Positions 11,074 through 20,015 of a DNA stretch of 64,000 nucleotides are shown in pieces (positions within the stretch are counted from its first letter, which is position 1; the number at the start of each line of letters is the position of its first letter). Location: assembly GCA_025506515.1 (NCBI GenBank), contig CM046451.1, forward strand, positions 43,806,641 to 43,870,640, in the 5' to 3' direction. The position numbers were made by a program, and so were the translations under genes. The notes under the pieces were generated by a model that was not told the origin of the DNA, searched no databases, and saw only the letters and a program-made list of their open reading frames with translations. This stretch comes from Flaveria trinervia. Its lineage: Eukaryota > Streptophyta > Magnoliopsida > Asterales > Asteraceae.

Positions 11074-12199
11074 AAAAATTTAACATGATGAGAAATGATT
11101 AAAATGAAAAAAAAAATTTATAACAAACATATAAAAAAATTAATTAAAATGAAAATTCATTGATAATTATAGAAATATGAAAATAAAAATTTGGGAGAGT
11201 AATATCATTATTCTGAGATTGGAATTTAACATGATGAGAAATAATTGTATATTCTCTAAAAAATTTTATTTACATGACCAGTACTTCTATGAGAAATGAT
11301 AGTAACTGTTACTGGATTCAGTTTCACATTAAGAAAAAAGGAAATGGATCAGATTCTTTAACGATATGCTTGATAGACTCTGCCTGACGAATGAAGTAGA
11401 CAACAGCTTTTTGATTAAATTAAACTTTATGCTTAAGAATGTCTAGATTTACTCAATCGTTTTGGATTGCACAAAAACTGAGTCCTGACAAAAATTGGAT
11501 TGAGAATGAATCTTTCGTTCATTTTGCTTTGTTTTGTCATCACCTCTGCTGGTATATTTAGTGTCAAGATGTCTTGTGTCTGTGCTTATCTCCTCTGCTG
11601 TACGTGAGTACTGACCTGGAGTGATGATCTCCTCTGCTGTACGATAGTACTGACCTGGAGCTCTCATCAGCACATGTTCAAATGGTTATCTCCTCTGTTA
11701 TACGTGAGTATAGATCTGGAGCTCTCACCATTTTGATATAATTATGTCAAATCATCTTATCGATGAATTTCTCTCAGAATGAAATATTCCGTTGATAATC
11801 ATTTGCACACTAATTCACAAACCTTGTTCTTTGAAGATTGATTCATAATTCAAGAAATCCTGAGGTTGGGTGAGGGTTTTTTACCAAATGATTGTGGGGT
11901 CTTGCATTTTAAAGCATCTAATCGAACCTTAAATGAATCATAAGCTGTTGTTCGAAAAAGGATAAGGCTTGAGTTTAAGTGGACAATTATATCAACAATC
12001 GTTATTGATTTGTTCTAATTTCAGTTGTTTCTGTGCAGATTATGATCAGATCTTGTATTCAGTATGATCTCATGACTGGTAGATGATTTTTTGATCATCT
12101 TTATGTTCTAAAATATTTAGAGAATGTGATCTCTGATTATTTTAGATCTCATTATTAGATGTGCTTCCTTTAAGTATTATAATTTAAAAAAAATAATAA
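11074..12199 (+). other. Element B deletion junction and post-pol spacer
   Basis: Noncoding. 11040-11300 is very A+T-rich, with short repeated words (TTTAACATGATGAGAAAT near 11080 and 11227), like filler at a deletion junction. From about 11350 it resembles the post-pol spacer of element F in layout, and it holds three copies of a 34-base repeat (listed separately). 12180-12225 is a run of A/T triplets. Confidence 0.5.
11588..11721 (+). repeat. Three copies of a 34-base repeat in element B spacer
   Basis: Copies at 11588-11621, 11627-11660 and 11688-11721. Each runs ATCTCCTCTG(C/T)T.TACG, about eight variable bases, then (in the first two) CTGACCTGGAG. Two copies of a clearly related repeat lie in the equivalent spacer of element F (48910-48941 and 48984-49017). 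Confidence 0.75.
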
Positions 12200-13053
12200 T
12201 AATAATTAATAAAATAAAAGGTGCGAAAGTATTCTTTCGCTAATAATTTCGCAAAGCGAAACTGCAATTTCACTAGGTTGGCTAATAAGTTGTTAATCAG
12301 TTACATCCTAGCGAAATTACAGTTTCACTGGGCGAAACTGTAAATTCTCCAGATGAATTTATAGTTTCACCGTCTGCAAAACTATTTGCTATATAAGTCA
12401 TGTTTGCGAATTTTCTCTCATAATTTCGCACAATCGCTCAGTTTCACTTTTAGGGTTTATCCGTAACTTTTAAGGCGATTTTGACTTGTGTTTGTGATTT
12501 GGACTGATTTTTCGTGAGATGCACTTCGTATGTGAGTTTCGAACACTGATTCAATTTCTAATCTGGATTAAATAGTCTATTCTTAAGTTATCTAGATTTT
12601 GTCTCTTCGGTGGTTTCGCTGTTCGATCAGCGAAACTACTAATTTCTCTACGAAATTGAACGAAAGTTCACATCTTTTCTGCGAAACTGTAAAGTTATGC
12701 TGTCCGAGCAAACTTAACAGTTTCGCCATATCTTCTCTAGTTTCACAATGACTGATCTTTAATTTACACAGTTTCGCTTGTATTTTCTTATGTCAGCGAA
12801 ACTAATTTGTAATAGCGAAACTAAATTAATATTTGGTGAAACTAATTGCGAAACTACTTTAATTCATTCTAAGCTTGTCGAAACTGTTTGTTTTCCTTGT
12901 CGAAATTGTCTTTGATTCAGCGAAACTATCATGTCTTAGTGAGCGAAACTATTGTTTCGCTTGCCGAAATTGATTGTTTCTTTTGTTTTTGTTTTATTTT
13001 CTTATTTTCAGTATTTCTTATTCAAATTTATTTGTTGTTCTTCTCAGGTTATC
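12200..13053 (+). promoter_or_regulatory. Element B internal promoter-like region before the aORF
   Basis: It mirrors the LTR-plus-leader of the same element. A cluster of GCGAAACTG / GCGAAATT / CAGTTTC words (12220-12385) leads to a TATATAA box at 12390-12396 in TTGCTATATAAG, where the LTR has CTGCTATATATAC. TAGGGTTTAT follows near 12450. A long leader, dense in GCGAAACT words (12600-12965), ends in a pyrimidine tract with TTCTTCTCAG (about 13038-13047) just before the aORF ATG at 13054. I infer a second promoter and possibly a leader intron. Confidence 0.6.
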
Positions 13054-14499
13054 ATGGCGAATCTCAAGTTTGATGAGAGGAATAACATCACTGCCATATT
13101 AGACGATACTCTTCCAAAGGCGGCCGGATTTCGTTACTGCATTAGATGGCTTCAGAGATCACCCATTGCATATGCTATCTCTCACTCACCCACTATCTAT
13201 GATCTTAATATTAGAGATTTTTGGAGATCAGCAGAATACAACACTGGAGGAGATGTACAGAGAATCACAGCTAGAGTGATTGATCATGATATAACTATTA
13301 CTGCTGAGAGCATGTCGAGGATTCTTAGACTAGAAGATGATACTGGTGATGAAGTGGATATGACGGAGTCTAAAGTATTCCAAGCTTTCAGACAAATGGG
13401 GTATGAGGGACCAGCTTTTGGTTCAAGGAAGGAGATTAAAAAGTCTTTTTTATCTAAGGAATGGAGATATATAGCTCATGTTTTTATTATGTGCTTAGAT
13501 CACCGTAAGGGTGGATCCGATGGACTTAATCTTGACTGGGCCAAAGCTATGGTGATATGTTGTAAAGGGGAGAAAGCAAACATTGCTAGACTGATCTTTG
13601 CGTGTATGGCAGAGAATGTGATGGCTGTGAAGAAGGATAAATGGTTGTTATATCCTCGCTTTATTCAGATGATTATTGATGATCTTATTCCTGATGTTCC
13701 TAAACATGGTGAAGTCAAGAGATTAGTGCAGATGAACCCTTGGATATTTGCTGATTGCTGTGCTATCCACCATGATTTCAGTGGTAAAATCACCCATCTC
13801 TGGGAAAATATGTACCCTCCAGAACGCTGGAATTATATCAGACGGGTCGATGAGTCTGAAAACAAAAGGACTGAGGAAACAAGGGTGCAACAAGCTGATG
13901 CAGCTAAGAAGAGAAAGAGATATGCAAAAGAGAAAGATTATGATTTTGAAGAAGATATAGATGCACAAGCAGAGGAGATAAGGGTGGAGAAAGAACGGAG
14001 ATCTAAAAAGAAAACTGACTTTGTTGAGCCTGAACGGAGATCAAAACATCGACACGAGGGTTTCACAGCAGGGAAAGAGGCTAGTGCTGGTCTTGATGAG
14101 GATGTTATTCGTAGTCTAAATACTTCATTGGCCAATGAGTTGAGTATGATAAAGACTAAACTGACGAATCAGGAGATTAGGAAAAAACAGAAGGATGAGG
14201 TAATTGATGGAATGAAAAAGATGTTGGTTGACCAGAATAATTTGATTAAGAGATTGTTTGAAGAAATTTCTCAGATGAAAGTTGTTGCTGGCCTACCTAG
14301 TCAACTAACTCAATCTGAGTTAGATGATATGACTGATATATCTAAGTACTCATTCTTGAATGTGGGTACTTCATCCAAGGTAGGAGAGGGCACTTCTGGA
14401 GCAGCTAATACTGAAGCAGGGGAACAAGAGATACCAAGAGAAGATGCTGGAAGAAATGAGGATGATGATATTATTGAAGCAGGGTTTGTTAACCTATAG
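13054..14499 (+). CDS. Element B aORF, N-terminal part (481 codons, open)
   Basis: Longest intact aORF segment in the window; function unknown. Landmarks: DFWRS at about residues 55-59, MGYEG at 115-119, EWRYIAHVF about 20-30 residues later, a GGSDGLN block, and LLYPRFIQMII at about 198-208. A basic/acidic region (KKRKRY, RRSKKK) and a coiled-coil-like helix (about residues 355-415) follow, then an acidic C-terminus. The start at 13054 (MANLKF) matches the MAN/MAT/MAS starts in A, C, E and F. An in-frame upstream Met at 12952 would add a hydrophobic leader but lies in the motif array and pyrimidine tract. The stop at 14497 is followed by an in-frame continuation, so it may be recent. Confidence 0.75.
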   Translation: MANLKFDERNNITAILDDTLPKAAGFRYCIRWLQRSPIAYAISHSPTIYDLNIRDFWRSAEYNTGGDVQRITARVIDHDITITAESMSRILRLEDDTGDEVDMTESKVFQAFRQMGYEGPAFGSRKEIKKSFLSKEWRYIAHVFIMCLDHRKGGSDGLNLDWAKAMVICCKGEKANIARLIFACMAENVMAVKKDKWLLYPRFIQMIIDDLIPDVPKHGEVKRLVQMNPWIFADCCAIHHDFSGKITHLWENMYPPERWNYIRRVDESENKRTEETRVQQADAAKKRKRYAKEKDYDFEEDIDAQAEEIRVEKERRSKKKTDFVEPERRSKHRHEGFTAGKEASAGLDEDVIRSLNTSLANELSMIKTKLTNQEIRKKQKDEVIDGMKKMLVDQNNLIKRLFEEISQMKVVAGLPSQLTQSELDDMTDISKYSFLNVGTSSKVGEGTSGAANTEAGEQEIPREDAGRNEDDDIIEAGFVNL

Positions 14500-14579
14500 T
14501 TTGATTTTGATAAGGATAGTGTGGGTGAAGAAGTGGTTGTTACTGCTACCACTGAGGGAATGTCTGATAAAGGAAAAGT

Positions 14580-15419
14580 TTGATTGATGAAGAAGAGGAG
14601 GATGAGCAATTGGTTGATTATGATTCTGAACCAGAGTTTTATGAAGTAGATGAGAGACCACTGGTGTATGTTGCTAAGAAGGGAGATGATGAAGCTGATG
14701 TGTTTGAGATGGATAAGAGTGACTGGTTGGTGAAGGAGAAGGAGGCTGAAGAACTTACTCCTTTGTTTCAAAATATGGAAGGTTTAAGCAGGAAAGAGGC
14801 AGACAAGAAGATAATAAGTTGGTGTTATAATTCTAGTTTAAAGATGTTTATGATTAAAAGAAGAGGAGGTAATATCAGCTACATGCTCAAGAGGAAGGCT
14901 TTTAAGACCTTGCCCAAATGGGATCTGAGACGGTTGGCCACTTTGCCTTTGATTAATGCTCATTTAAGTGAAAAGGCAGTATTTCTTGAGAAGGAAATTA
15001 AAAATGGACTTAATGATAATTTTGAGTCATTTGGATACATGAAGGCTGAACGAAAAAGATCAAAGAAAGATAAAGACTGGGAGACTGGCAAAGGGAGGAT
15101 TGTTTTGAGAGTCAAACCACCAAAGACTGTAAACAGGGTAAGATTGGCTGATCCTCTTCCCCAACATTTACAGGACTTTGAAAAGTGGTTTTATGATAAT
15201 AACACTGGCGAGGCGGTGATTAGAGCCAAACACGGAAAAGAGTTTAGGGTGTTTGACCCGATGGAATTATTCAGCTTCAGTGATGAAGATCTCTTGACTC
15301 TTTGTGAAAATCATATTAAGGCTGGGGCAGGAGAGGAAACACGAAAAGAGGCAAGCTTGTTTATGAATGTGGCAAAACAAAATAAGAGGAGTACGGGCAG
15401 AGGTAAAGAGTTTGGCTGA
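14580..15419 (+). CDS. Element B aORF, C-terminal part with two repeated modules
   Basis: 279 codons in a different frame from the preceding segment, so the two parts are probably one ORF split by an indel and a stop. It starts acidic. Residues about 78-127 form module 1 (IISWCYN, MIKRRGG, LPKWDLRRL). A basic stretch and GRIVLRVKPPKTV follow. Residues about 191-246 form module 2 (EKWFYDN, VIRAKHGKEFRVFDPM, DEDLLTL). GRIVLR...PP.T and KWFYD...GE..I align with the C-terminal ORF of element F (53725-54222). No known catalytic motif is seen. Confidence 0.7.
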   Translation: MIDEEEEDEQLVDYDSEPEFYEVDERPLVYVAKKGDDEADVFEMDKSDWLVKEKEAEELTPLFQNMEGLSRKEADKKIISWCYNSSLKMFMIKRRGGNISYMLKRKAFKTLPKWDLRRLATLPLINAHLSEKAVFLEKEIKNGLNDNFESFGYMKAERKRSKKDKDWETGKGRIVLRVKPPKTVNRVRLADPLPQHLQDFEKWFYDNNTGEAVIRAKHGKEFRVFDPMELFSFSDEDLLTLCENHIKAGAGEETRKEASLFMNVAKQNKRSTGRGKEFG

Positions 15420-15665
15420 AAAGGTGAGAGCACAAGATGACGTTGCCATGGATGTTCAAGACATGACCAGGCAGTTTGCTAGAGCTAGTGGTCATTCTGA
15501 GGAAGCTGGTGATGCAGGAACTAACCTTGGAGGATCAGTGGCTGAAGCTTCTAAAGATGTTGCTGCGGAGGTGATGAAGATAGACCAACAGCAGCAGAGG
15601 AAACCGGAGCCGACGAGTCAAATCAAGAGAAGTGAAGATAGTGAGGTCCAACCTAGGGGGAGTAT
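15367..15665 (+). CDS. Element B aORF tail
   Basis: Short Glu/Gln/Ser-rich C-terminal segment, in the same frame as 13054-14499 and overlapping the previous segment. It runs to the polypurine tract and into the 3' LTR (nominal stop at 15696). It has no recognisable domain and is included as the likely end of the broken aORF. Confidence 0.45.
15655..15662 (+). other. Element B polypurine tract
   Basis: AGGGGGAG three bases before the 3' LTR. The same AGGGGGAG or AAGGGGAG lies before the 3' LTRs of C, E and F. Confidence 0.85.
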
Positions 15666-16186
15666 TGAAGATCATGTTAGGTTGGACTCACTTTAGTATA
15701 GATGTTTACTTTACATTGTAATAGGACTTTTGTTAGTTTCATTTTGTATTTTGTTTGTAATTAGCAGTTTTGGCAGTCCAGCGAAACTGTGAGCGAATCT
15801 ATACATTCGCTCACAGTTTGCTGTTTTGGTTTACCCAGCGAACTTGTGTTCTGCCGGGCGAAACTATAGTTTCGGCATGACAGTTTCGCTGGTAGCGAAA
15901 CTGTCAGCGAATCTATGACTGCTATATATACTATTGTCATTTCACTTTGTACGGCAAGCTTGCAAAACCCTAATCGTGGAATTCTGTTGCAAGCTACCAT
16001 TTCTAAGCAGTTACTTCATTGAAATACAATTGTGCTTGTTGTTATTGAGTGAGTTTGTTCATTTGAGTACCAATTATGTCTTGATTCATCATATTCACTT
16101 CTCAATTGTTGTTATTTGGATTGTGTGTTTGATATTGATCAAATTATCCTATCAATTATACTGTTCATCGATCACATGGACCAACA
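15666..16186 (+). repeat. Element B 3' LTR
   Basis: 521 bases, same ends and length as the 5' copy, with about 10 substitutions by eye. It is followed by the target duplication ATAGA at 16187-16191 and then by the gag of A. Confidence 0.93.
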
Positions 16187-16483
16187 ATAGATTTCATTCG
16201 GCAGTGTCATGGCCAGAATTCCATGTGCTTTAGCATCAATCTCATATAGTTTTCGATCCTCATCTGAGTATTGTTCCTTCTTCTTCGAAACCATTTGGTT
16301 GGTTTCCGGATTGTTCACCATAGGCTTGTGTGGACCATGTACCACAGATGTCCAACAACCTGAACTGTTAATAGACAGGTGATGGAGCATTCTTCGTTGC
16401 CATATGTTATACTCAGTCCTAACCAGCATCGGAGGCTTGGTTGAGGAGCCAGTATTGTGAGGGTCATTAGAAGGAGTAGTCAT
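16187..16483 (-). pseudogene. Element A gag, N-terminal portion (separated by insert B)
   Basis: The minus-strand frame starts MTTPSNDPHNTG at 16483, identical in style to element C (20435). KPPMLVRTEYNIWQRRMLHHL and VHGPHKPMVN follow, to LPNEIY, where the B insertion cuts it. An in-frame Met four codons upstream (16495) is less likely, as C uses MTTPSN. The reading resumes at 7666 with the codons that follow in C. Confidence 0.85.
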
Positions 16484-16698
16484 TCTGAGATTCAATCAAA
16501 TTCAATTAAGTTTTAACCAATTTAGTGCAAAACACAACAAACTCAATACGAACCATGAGAAATCTCAAAGCAAATAACCGAAAGCAACAGAAATTCAATC
16601 TCTATAACCAATTCTTGCAAATATGCTAATTCGATCAAACTTAGATATCGAAATAGCAGTTTCAATGATCAATTGTTAGATCGATCAATGATTAACCA

Positions 16699-16710
16699 GC
16701 TTTGATACCA
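16699..16710 (-). other. Element A primer binding site
   Basis: TGGTATCAAAGC on the minus strand, two bases inside the LTR edge; one change from the usual tRNA-iMet site. Confidence 0.85.
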
Positions 16711-16712
16711 TT

Positions 16713-17398
16713 TGTTAGGATCAGCAATCTAAGTTTGATTAATTAGAGTAGATTGCAACAGAATTCGATCAATGAATTAAACAATTTTGCAAGAACACAA
16801 TTGATATTCAATGGAATAGTGCACGGTTATAGAAATAGAGAGAATTCTGCAAAAGGAATATTTCATTCAAATGCTTTCGTGGTGGCTCAAAGTCACATGT
16901 TACAATTAGGTCAACATTCCTTATATAAGGAATGTGACGTCTGCTGATGTCACTTGATAGTGACATCTAACAGAATTATACAAACAACTGAAACTATGCA
17001 AACTACTGAGAATGTTCTCAACAACTGATCACATCTCAGAGAATGCTAAGTACAAAAACATAAAACTGCTGAACTAAAACTACTGAAACTACAAACTACA
17101 AGTACTGAAAAAGAAAACCATCACAACTACTAAAGTTAATAACTTCAGCTGTTATGACAACTACTGATCACTCTGGTCTTCAATCTTTGTCTTCAGTACT
17201 TTACTTTCAGACTTTGTCTTCAGTACTTTACTTTCAGACTTTGTCTTCAGTAGAAGTCTTCAGATTTTGTCTTCAGACTGTCTTCAGACCTTGTAATTAG
17301 TTGATGTCTTCAGCTGTTGTAATCTTCTTCAGCAGTTGTAATGTCTGTTGGACTTAGAGGTTTTTTTGATCAGGCTCATTGGTTCTTTTGGTCCAACA
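16713..17398 (-). repeat. Element A 5' LTR
   Basis: 686 bases; on the minus strand TGTTGGACCAAAAGAACC to GATCCTAACA. It contains an array of ACTACTGA/CTGAAGAC words, the palindrome with arms GATGTCACT/AGTGACATC, a TGACGT word and a TATATAA box (16922-16928). It is shorter than the 916-base LTR of C; C has an extra 51-base minisatellite in this region. Confidence 0.9.
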
Positions 17399-18298
17399 AA
17401 AGCTTTGGTGACAAATCAGAATATTGTCATTTGAGTCAACTTTGATTAGTTTAATCAAATTTTTCTCATGAATATCTCTAATCAAATGGTACCTGATATC
17501 AATATGCTTTGTCTTGGAATGCTTCACCGGATTTTCAGTATTGGAGATAGCACTGTTGTTGTCAATATGGATAGGAGTACTCATAAAGTTGAATCCATAG
17601 TCTAACATCTGATTCCGAATCCATACCAGTTCAGCACAACAGCTAGCAGCAACATTGTATTCAGCTTCAGTAGTTGATGTAGAGACACATGATTGCTTCT
17701 TGCATTGGCATGAGATGATCCTTCCACCAAGAAATTGACATCCTCCTGATGTGGATTTCTTGTCAATGTTGCAACCGCCATAGTCACTATAAGAGTATCC
17801 ATAGAGATTGAAATCCTTGTTTCTGGGATACCAGAGACCTAGTTTGGGTGCTCCTTTGAGGTATCTGAGGATTCTCTTAACAGCAGCTAGATGAGACACC
17901 TTTGGAGCAGCCTGATATCTTGCACAGATGCAGGTAGCAAACATGATATCTGGTCTAGTGGCTGTGAGATACATCAGAGAACCAATAATTGTCTTATACT
18001 GATGTTGATCAGTATCCTCCCCCTTAAGGTTAGGACAAAGATTGTGGTTTTTGGGTATGGGTGTCTTGGCAGGCTTACAATCTTTCATCTCAAATCTTTC
18101 TAAGATGTCAGAAACATACTTAGATTGATTAATGAAAAACCCTTCTTTCATTTGCTTCACTTGAATTCCAAGGAAAAAGTCCATTTTTCCTATGCAACTC
18201 ATCTCAAACTTTTTCTTCATAATGCTTTCAAAGTCCTTACACATTTGGTCATTTGAAGAACCAAATATGATGTCATCGACATAGACTTGAACAGGCAA
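17399..18298 (-). pseudogene. Element D RT C-terminal half and RNase H
   Basis: An open minus-strand frame of about 300 codons starts just before the RT catalytic YVDD (residues 6-9). It continues through MDFFLGIQVKQ, SLMYLTATRPDIMFAT, RILRYLKGAPKLGLWYP, the RNase H DYGGC and STSTTEAEYNVAAS, and KHIDIRYHLI. It is cut at the C-terminal end by the 5' LTR of element A, and the frame runs into the LTR as an artificial tail. A missing Trp in SCQCKK (others SWQCKK) suggests decay. Confidence 0.85.
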
Positions 18299-19309
18299 AA
18301 TGTCCTTTCCAGACTTTCTGATGAAGAGAGTCTTGTTAATGGTACCTTTAGTGTAGCCATTCTTCAGAAGAAACTAAGACAAAGTCTCATACCACAACCT
18401 AGGCGCTTGGTGCAGCCCATATAGAGCTTTATCCAATTTGCACACATAGCTGCGGTGTTGTGGGTCTTCAAATCCTAGAGGTTGGCACACATAGACTTCC
18501 CTATCTATATCCCCATATAGAAAGGCAATCTTGACATCAAGCTAGAATACAATGAAGTCCTTGGATGCAGCATAAGCAGGGAAGATCCTAACTGCCTCAA
18601 GTCTTGCAACAGATGCAAAGACATCAGTATAATCGATTCCTTCCTCTTGGGTGTATCCTTGAACTAAAAGTCTAGCTTTGTTCTTGATGATCAAGCCTGT
18701 ATTATCTCTCTTGTTTCTGAAAACCCATTTAGTGCCTATAGGTACTTGACTAGATGGTAGCGGACATAGGTTCCATACCTTCTGTCCCTTGAATTGAGGC
18801 AGCTCCTCTTGCATCGATTCAAGCCAGCTACTATCTTTCAGGGCATCTTCCACCTTCTTGGGTTCCATCTGGGATAAAAAGCATGTGTACAAGCAGACAT
18901 TCCCATGATGAGTCTGCCCTCTTGTTCTCACACCTTCAGAGGCATCCCCTATGATGTTCTCAGTTGGATGAGTGTTATGAATCCTAAGATGAGGAATCAC
19001 TTCCAGTTGTAGAGATAGATCCATATTGGACATGTTCTGCTCAAGAACTGGTACACTCTGTCTGGTTGTGTTTCAAAGTCATTCAATGAGGACTGATTGA
19101 ATGAATGAGAAACATCATCAATGGTTGGCTGTGAAGTAGTATTAACAGTTGCCTGTTCCTTCAAAACACTACTTTCTTCTCCCTGGTGTTGTGGTGGATT
19201 AGCTGATGTGTTTTGAGGCTCAACAAGTGATTCACTTGTTGAAGCTTCACTATTCCTTGATATGGTTAAGCTATTAGATCTGTGAATGGTGGAAGCTTCA
19301 TCTATTGTA
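18299..19309 (-). pseudogene. Element D integrase-RT linker and RT N-terminal half
   Basis: 18542-19033 reads IIGDASEGVRTRGQ, then the RT N-terminal half (IGTKWVFRNK, NKARLLVQGYTQEEGIDY, LEAVRIF). 18299-18541 continues with stop codons (DVKIAFLYGDID, VCKLDKALYGLHQAP). 18997-19309 is a low-complexity Ser/Thr/Gln linker, interrupted by element C. Not translatable as one protein. Confidence 0.8.
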
Positions 19310-19420
19310 TGTTGGACCAAAAGAACCAATGAGCTAAGATCAGAAAACCTCTAAGTCCCACATGATATCACAACAACTGCTGAAGACTTCATCAGCAGTT
19401 CGACAAGTGCTGAAGACTTC

Positions 19421-19573
19421 AACAGCTGAAGAACACAAGTGCTGAAGCTGAAGACTAAAGTGCTGAAGTCCAACAGCTGAAGAACACAAGTGCTGAAGCT
19501 GAAGACCAAAGTACTGAAGGTCAACAGCTGAAGAATACAAGTGCTGAAGCTGAAGACCAAAGTACTGAAGTTC
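19421..19573 (+). repeat. 51-base minisatellite in element C LTR, three units
   Basis: Three tandem 51-base units, each starting AACAGCTGAAGAA and containing CACAAGTGCTGAAGCTGAAG (second base varies), then a partial fourth at 19574. Repeated in the 3' LTR at 31125-31277. Absent from the LTR of A, which accounts for much of the length difference. Confidence 0.85.
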
Positions 19574-19967
19574 AACAGTTGAAGAGTCCACAAGTGCTGA
19601 AGATCAACAACTGATGCACAAAGTCTGAAGACAAGACTGAAGACATCAGCTGATGACATCTACTGAAGTCATCAGCTGATGAAACGTCTGAAGTTCAAGT
19701 CTGAAGACCAAGTGCTGAAGTTTCAGTAGTTTGTCACAACAGCTGAAGAGTACTTCTTCAGTAGTTGTGTTTATCAGTAGTTTTATGTTTTTACTTTCAG
19801 TAGTTTTGTAAAACGACTGAAGAGCTTGTTCTTCAGTCGTTGTAGTTTCAGTAGTTTCTTATCAGTAGTTTTGTAATAAGTAAACACTTAGCTTCTTGTA
19901 AGAAGATGTCAGCTGCTTGACATCTTCAGTAGTTTTAGTGTTTTAGTAGTTTGTTAAATAACGGTTA

Positions 19968-20015
19968 GATGTCACTATCAAGTGACATCAGCCTACGTCA
20001 TCTTTCCTTATATAA
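19968..20015 (+). promoter_or_regulatory. Palindrome, ACGTCA and TATA box of element C LTR
   Basis: Perfect inverted repeat with arms GATGTCACT and AGTGACATC around ATCA (19968-19989), then ACGTCA (19995-20000) and TATATAA (20009-20015). A has the same block on the other strand. TGACGT-type words are known bZIP (TGA factor) sites; use here is inferred. Confidence 0.55.

Larger units (their letters stand above)
7667..16186 (+). mobile_element. Copia-derived element B, non-autonomous, inserted in gag of A
   Basis: Complete 8.5 kb insertion: two 521-base LTRs, perfect 5-base target duplication (ATAGA), tRNA-Met primer site, gag, protease, integrase zinc domain, then a breakpoint at about 11040-11070 after which integrase core, RT and RNase H are absent. 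A long post-pol spacer, an internal promoter-like region and a large aORF follow, then a polypurine tract. By eye the LTRs differ at about 10 of 521 positions (about 2%), so insertion is fairly recent. Because RT is missing, any mobilisation in this form would have needed a related element in trans. Confidence 0.93.
1..17398 (-). mobile_element. Copia element A (minus, 3' end outside window, carries insert B)
   Basis: On the minus strand it reads 5' LTR (16713-17398), primer site, gag start (16483), then gag, protease, integrase, RT, RNase H, a spacer and the aORF running off position 1. The gag is split by element B: the N-terminal part stops at 16187 and resumes at 7666, and the intact homologue in element C covers the same junction without a gap. 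Its LTR and proteins are close to those of C, so A and C are one family. It is inserted in the RNase H of element D; only its right junction (next host bases AAAGC, 17399-17403) is visible, so the target duplication cannot be checked. Coding regions carry many stops and frameshifts. Confidence 0.9.

Noticed and set aside
11449..11673. Small antisense ORF over the 34-base repeats.
   Set aside because: Created by the repeats; no homologue in element F, which has the related repeat.
12952..13053. Upstream start of the B aORF giving a hydrophobic N-terminal segment (signal peptide or envelope anchor).
   Set aside because: The region is part of the GCGAAACT array and an acceptor-like pyrimidine tract, and the aligned starts in other elements (MANL, MATM, MASW) match 13054.
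17399..19309. A separate, independent Copia fragment between A and C.
   Set aside because: Its linker and strand continue at 31930 on the other side of C, so it belongs to element D.
19340..19659. Antisense repeated-peptide ORFs in the C LTR.
   Set aside because: They are a by-product of the 51-base unit being a multiple of three; they occur again in the 3' LTR and have no context.
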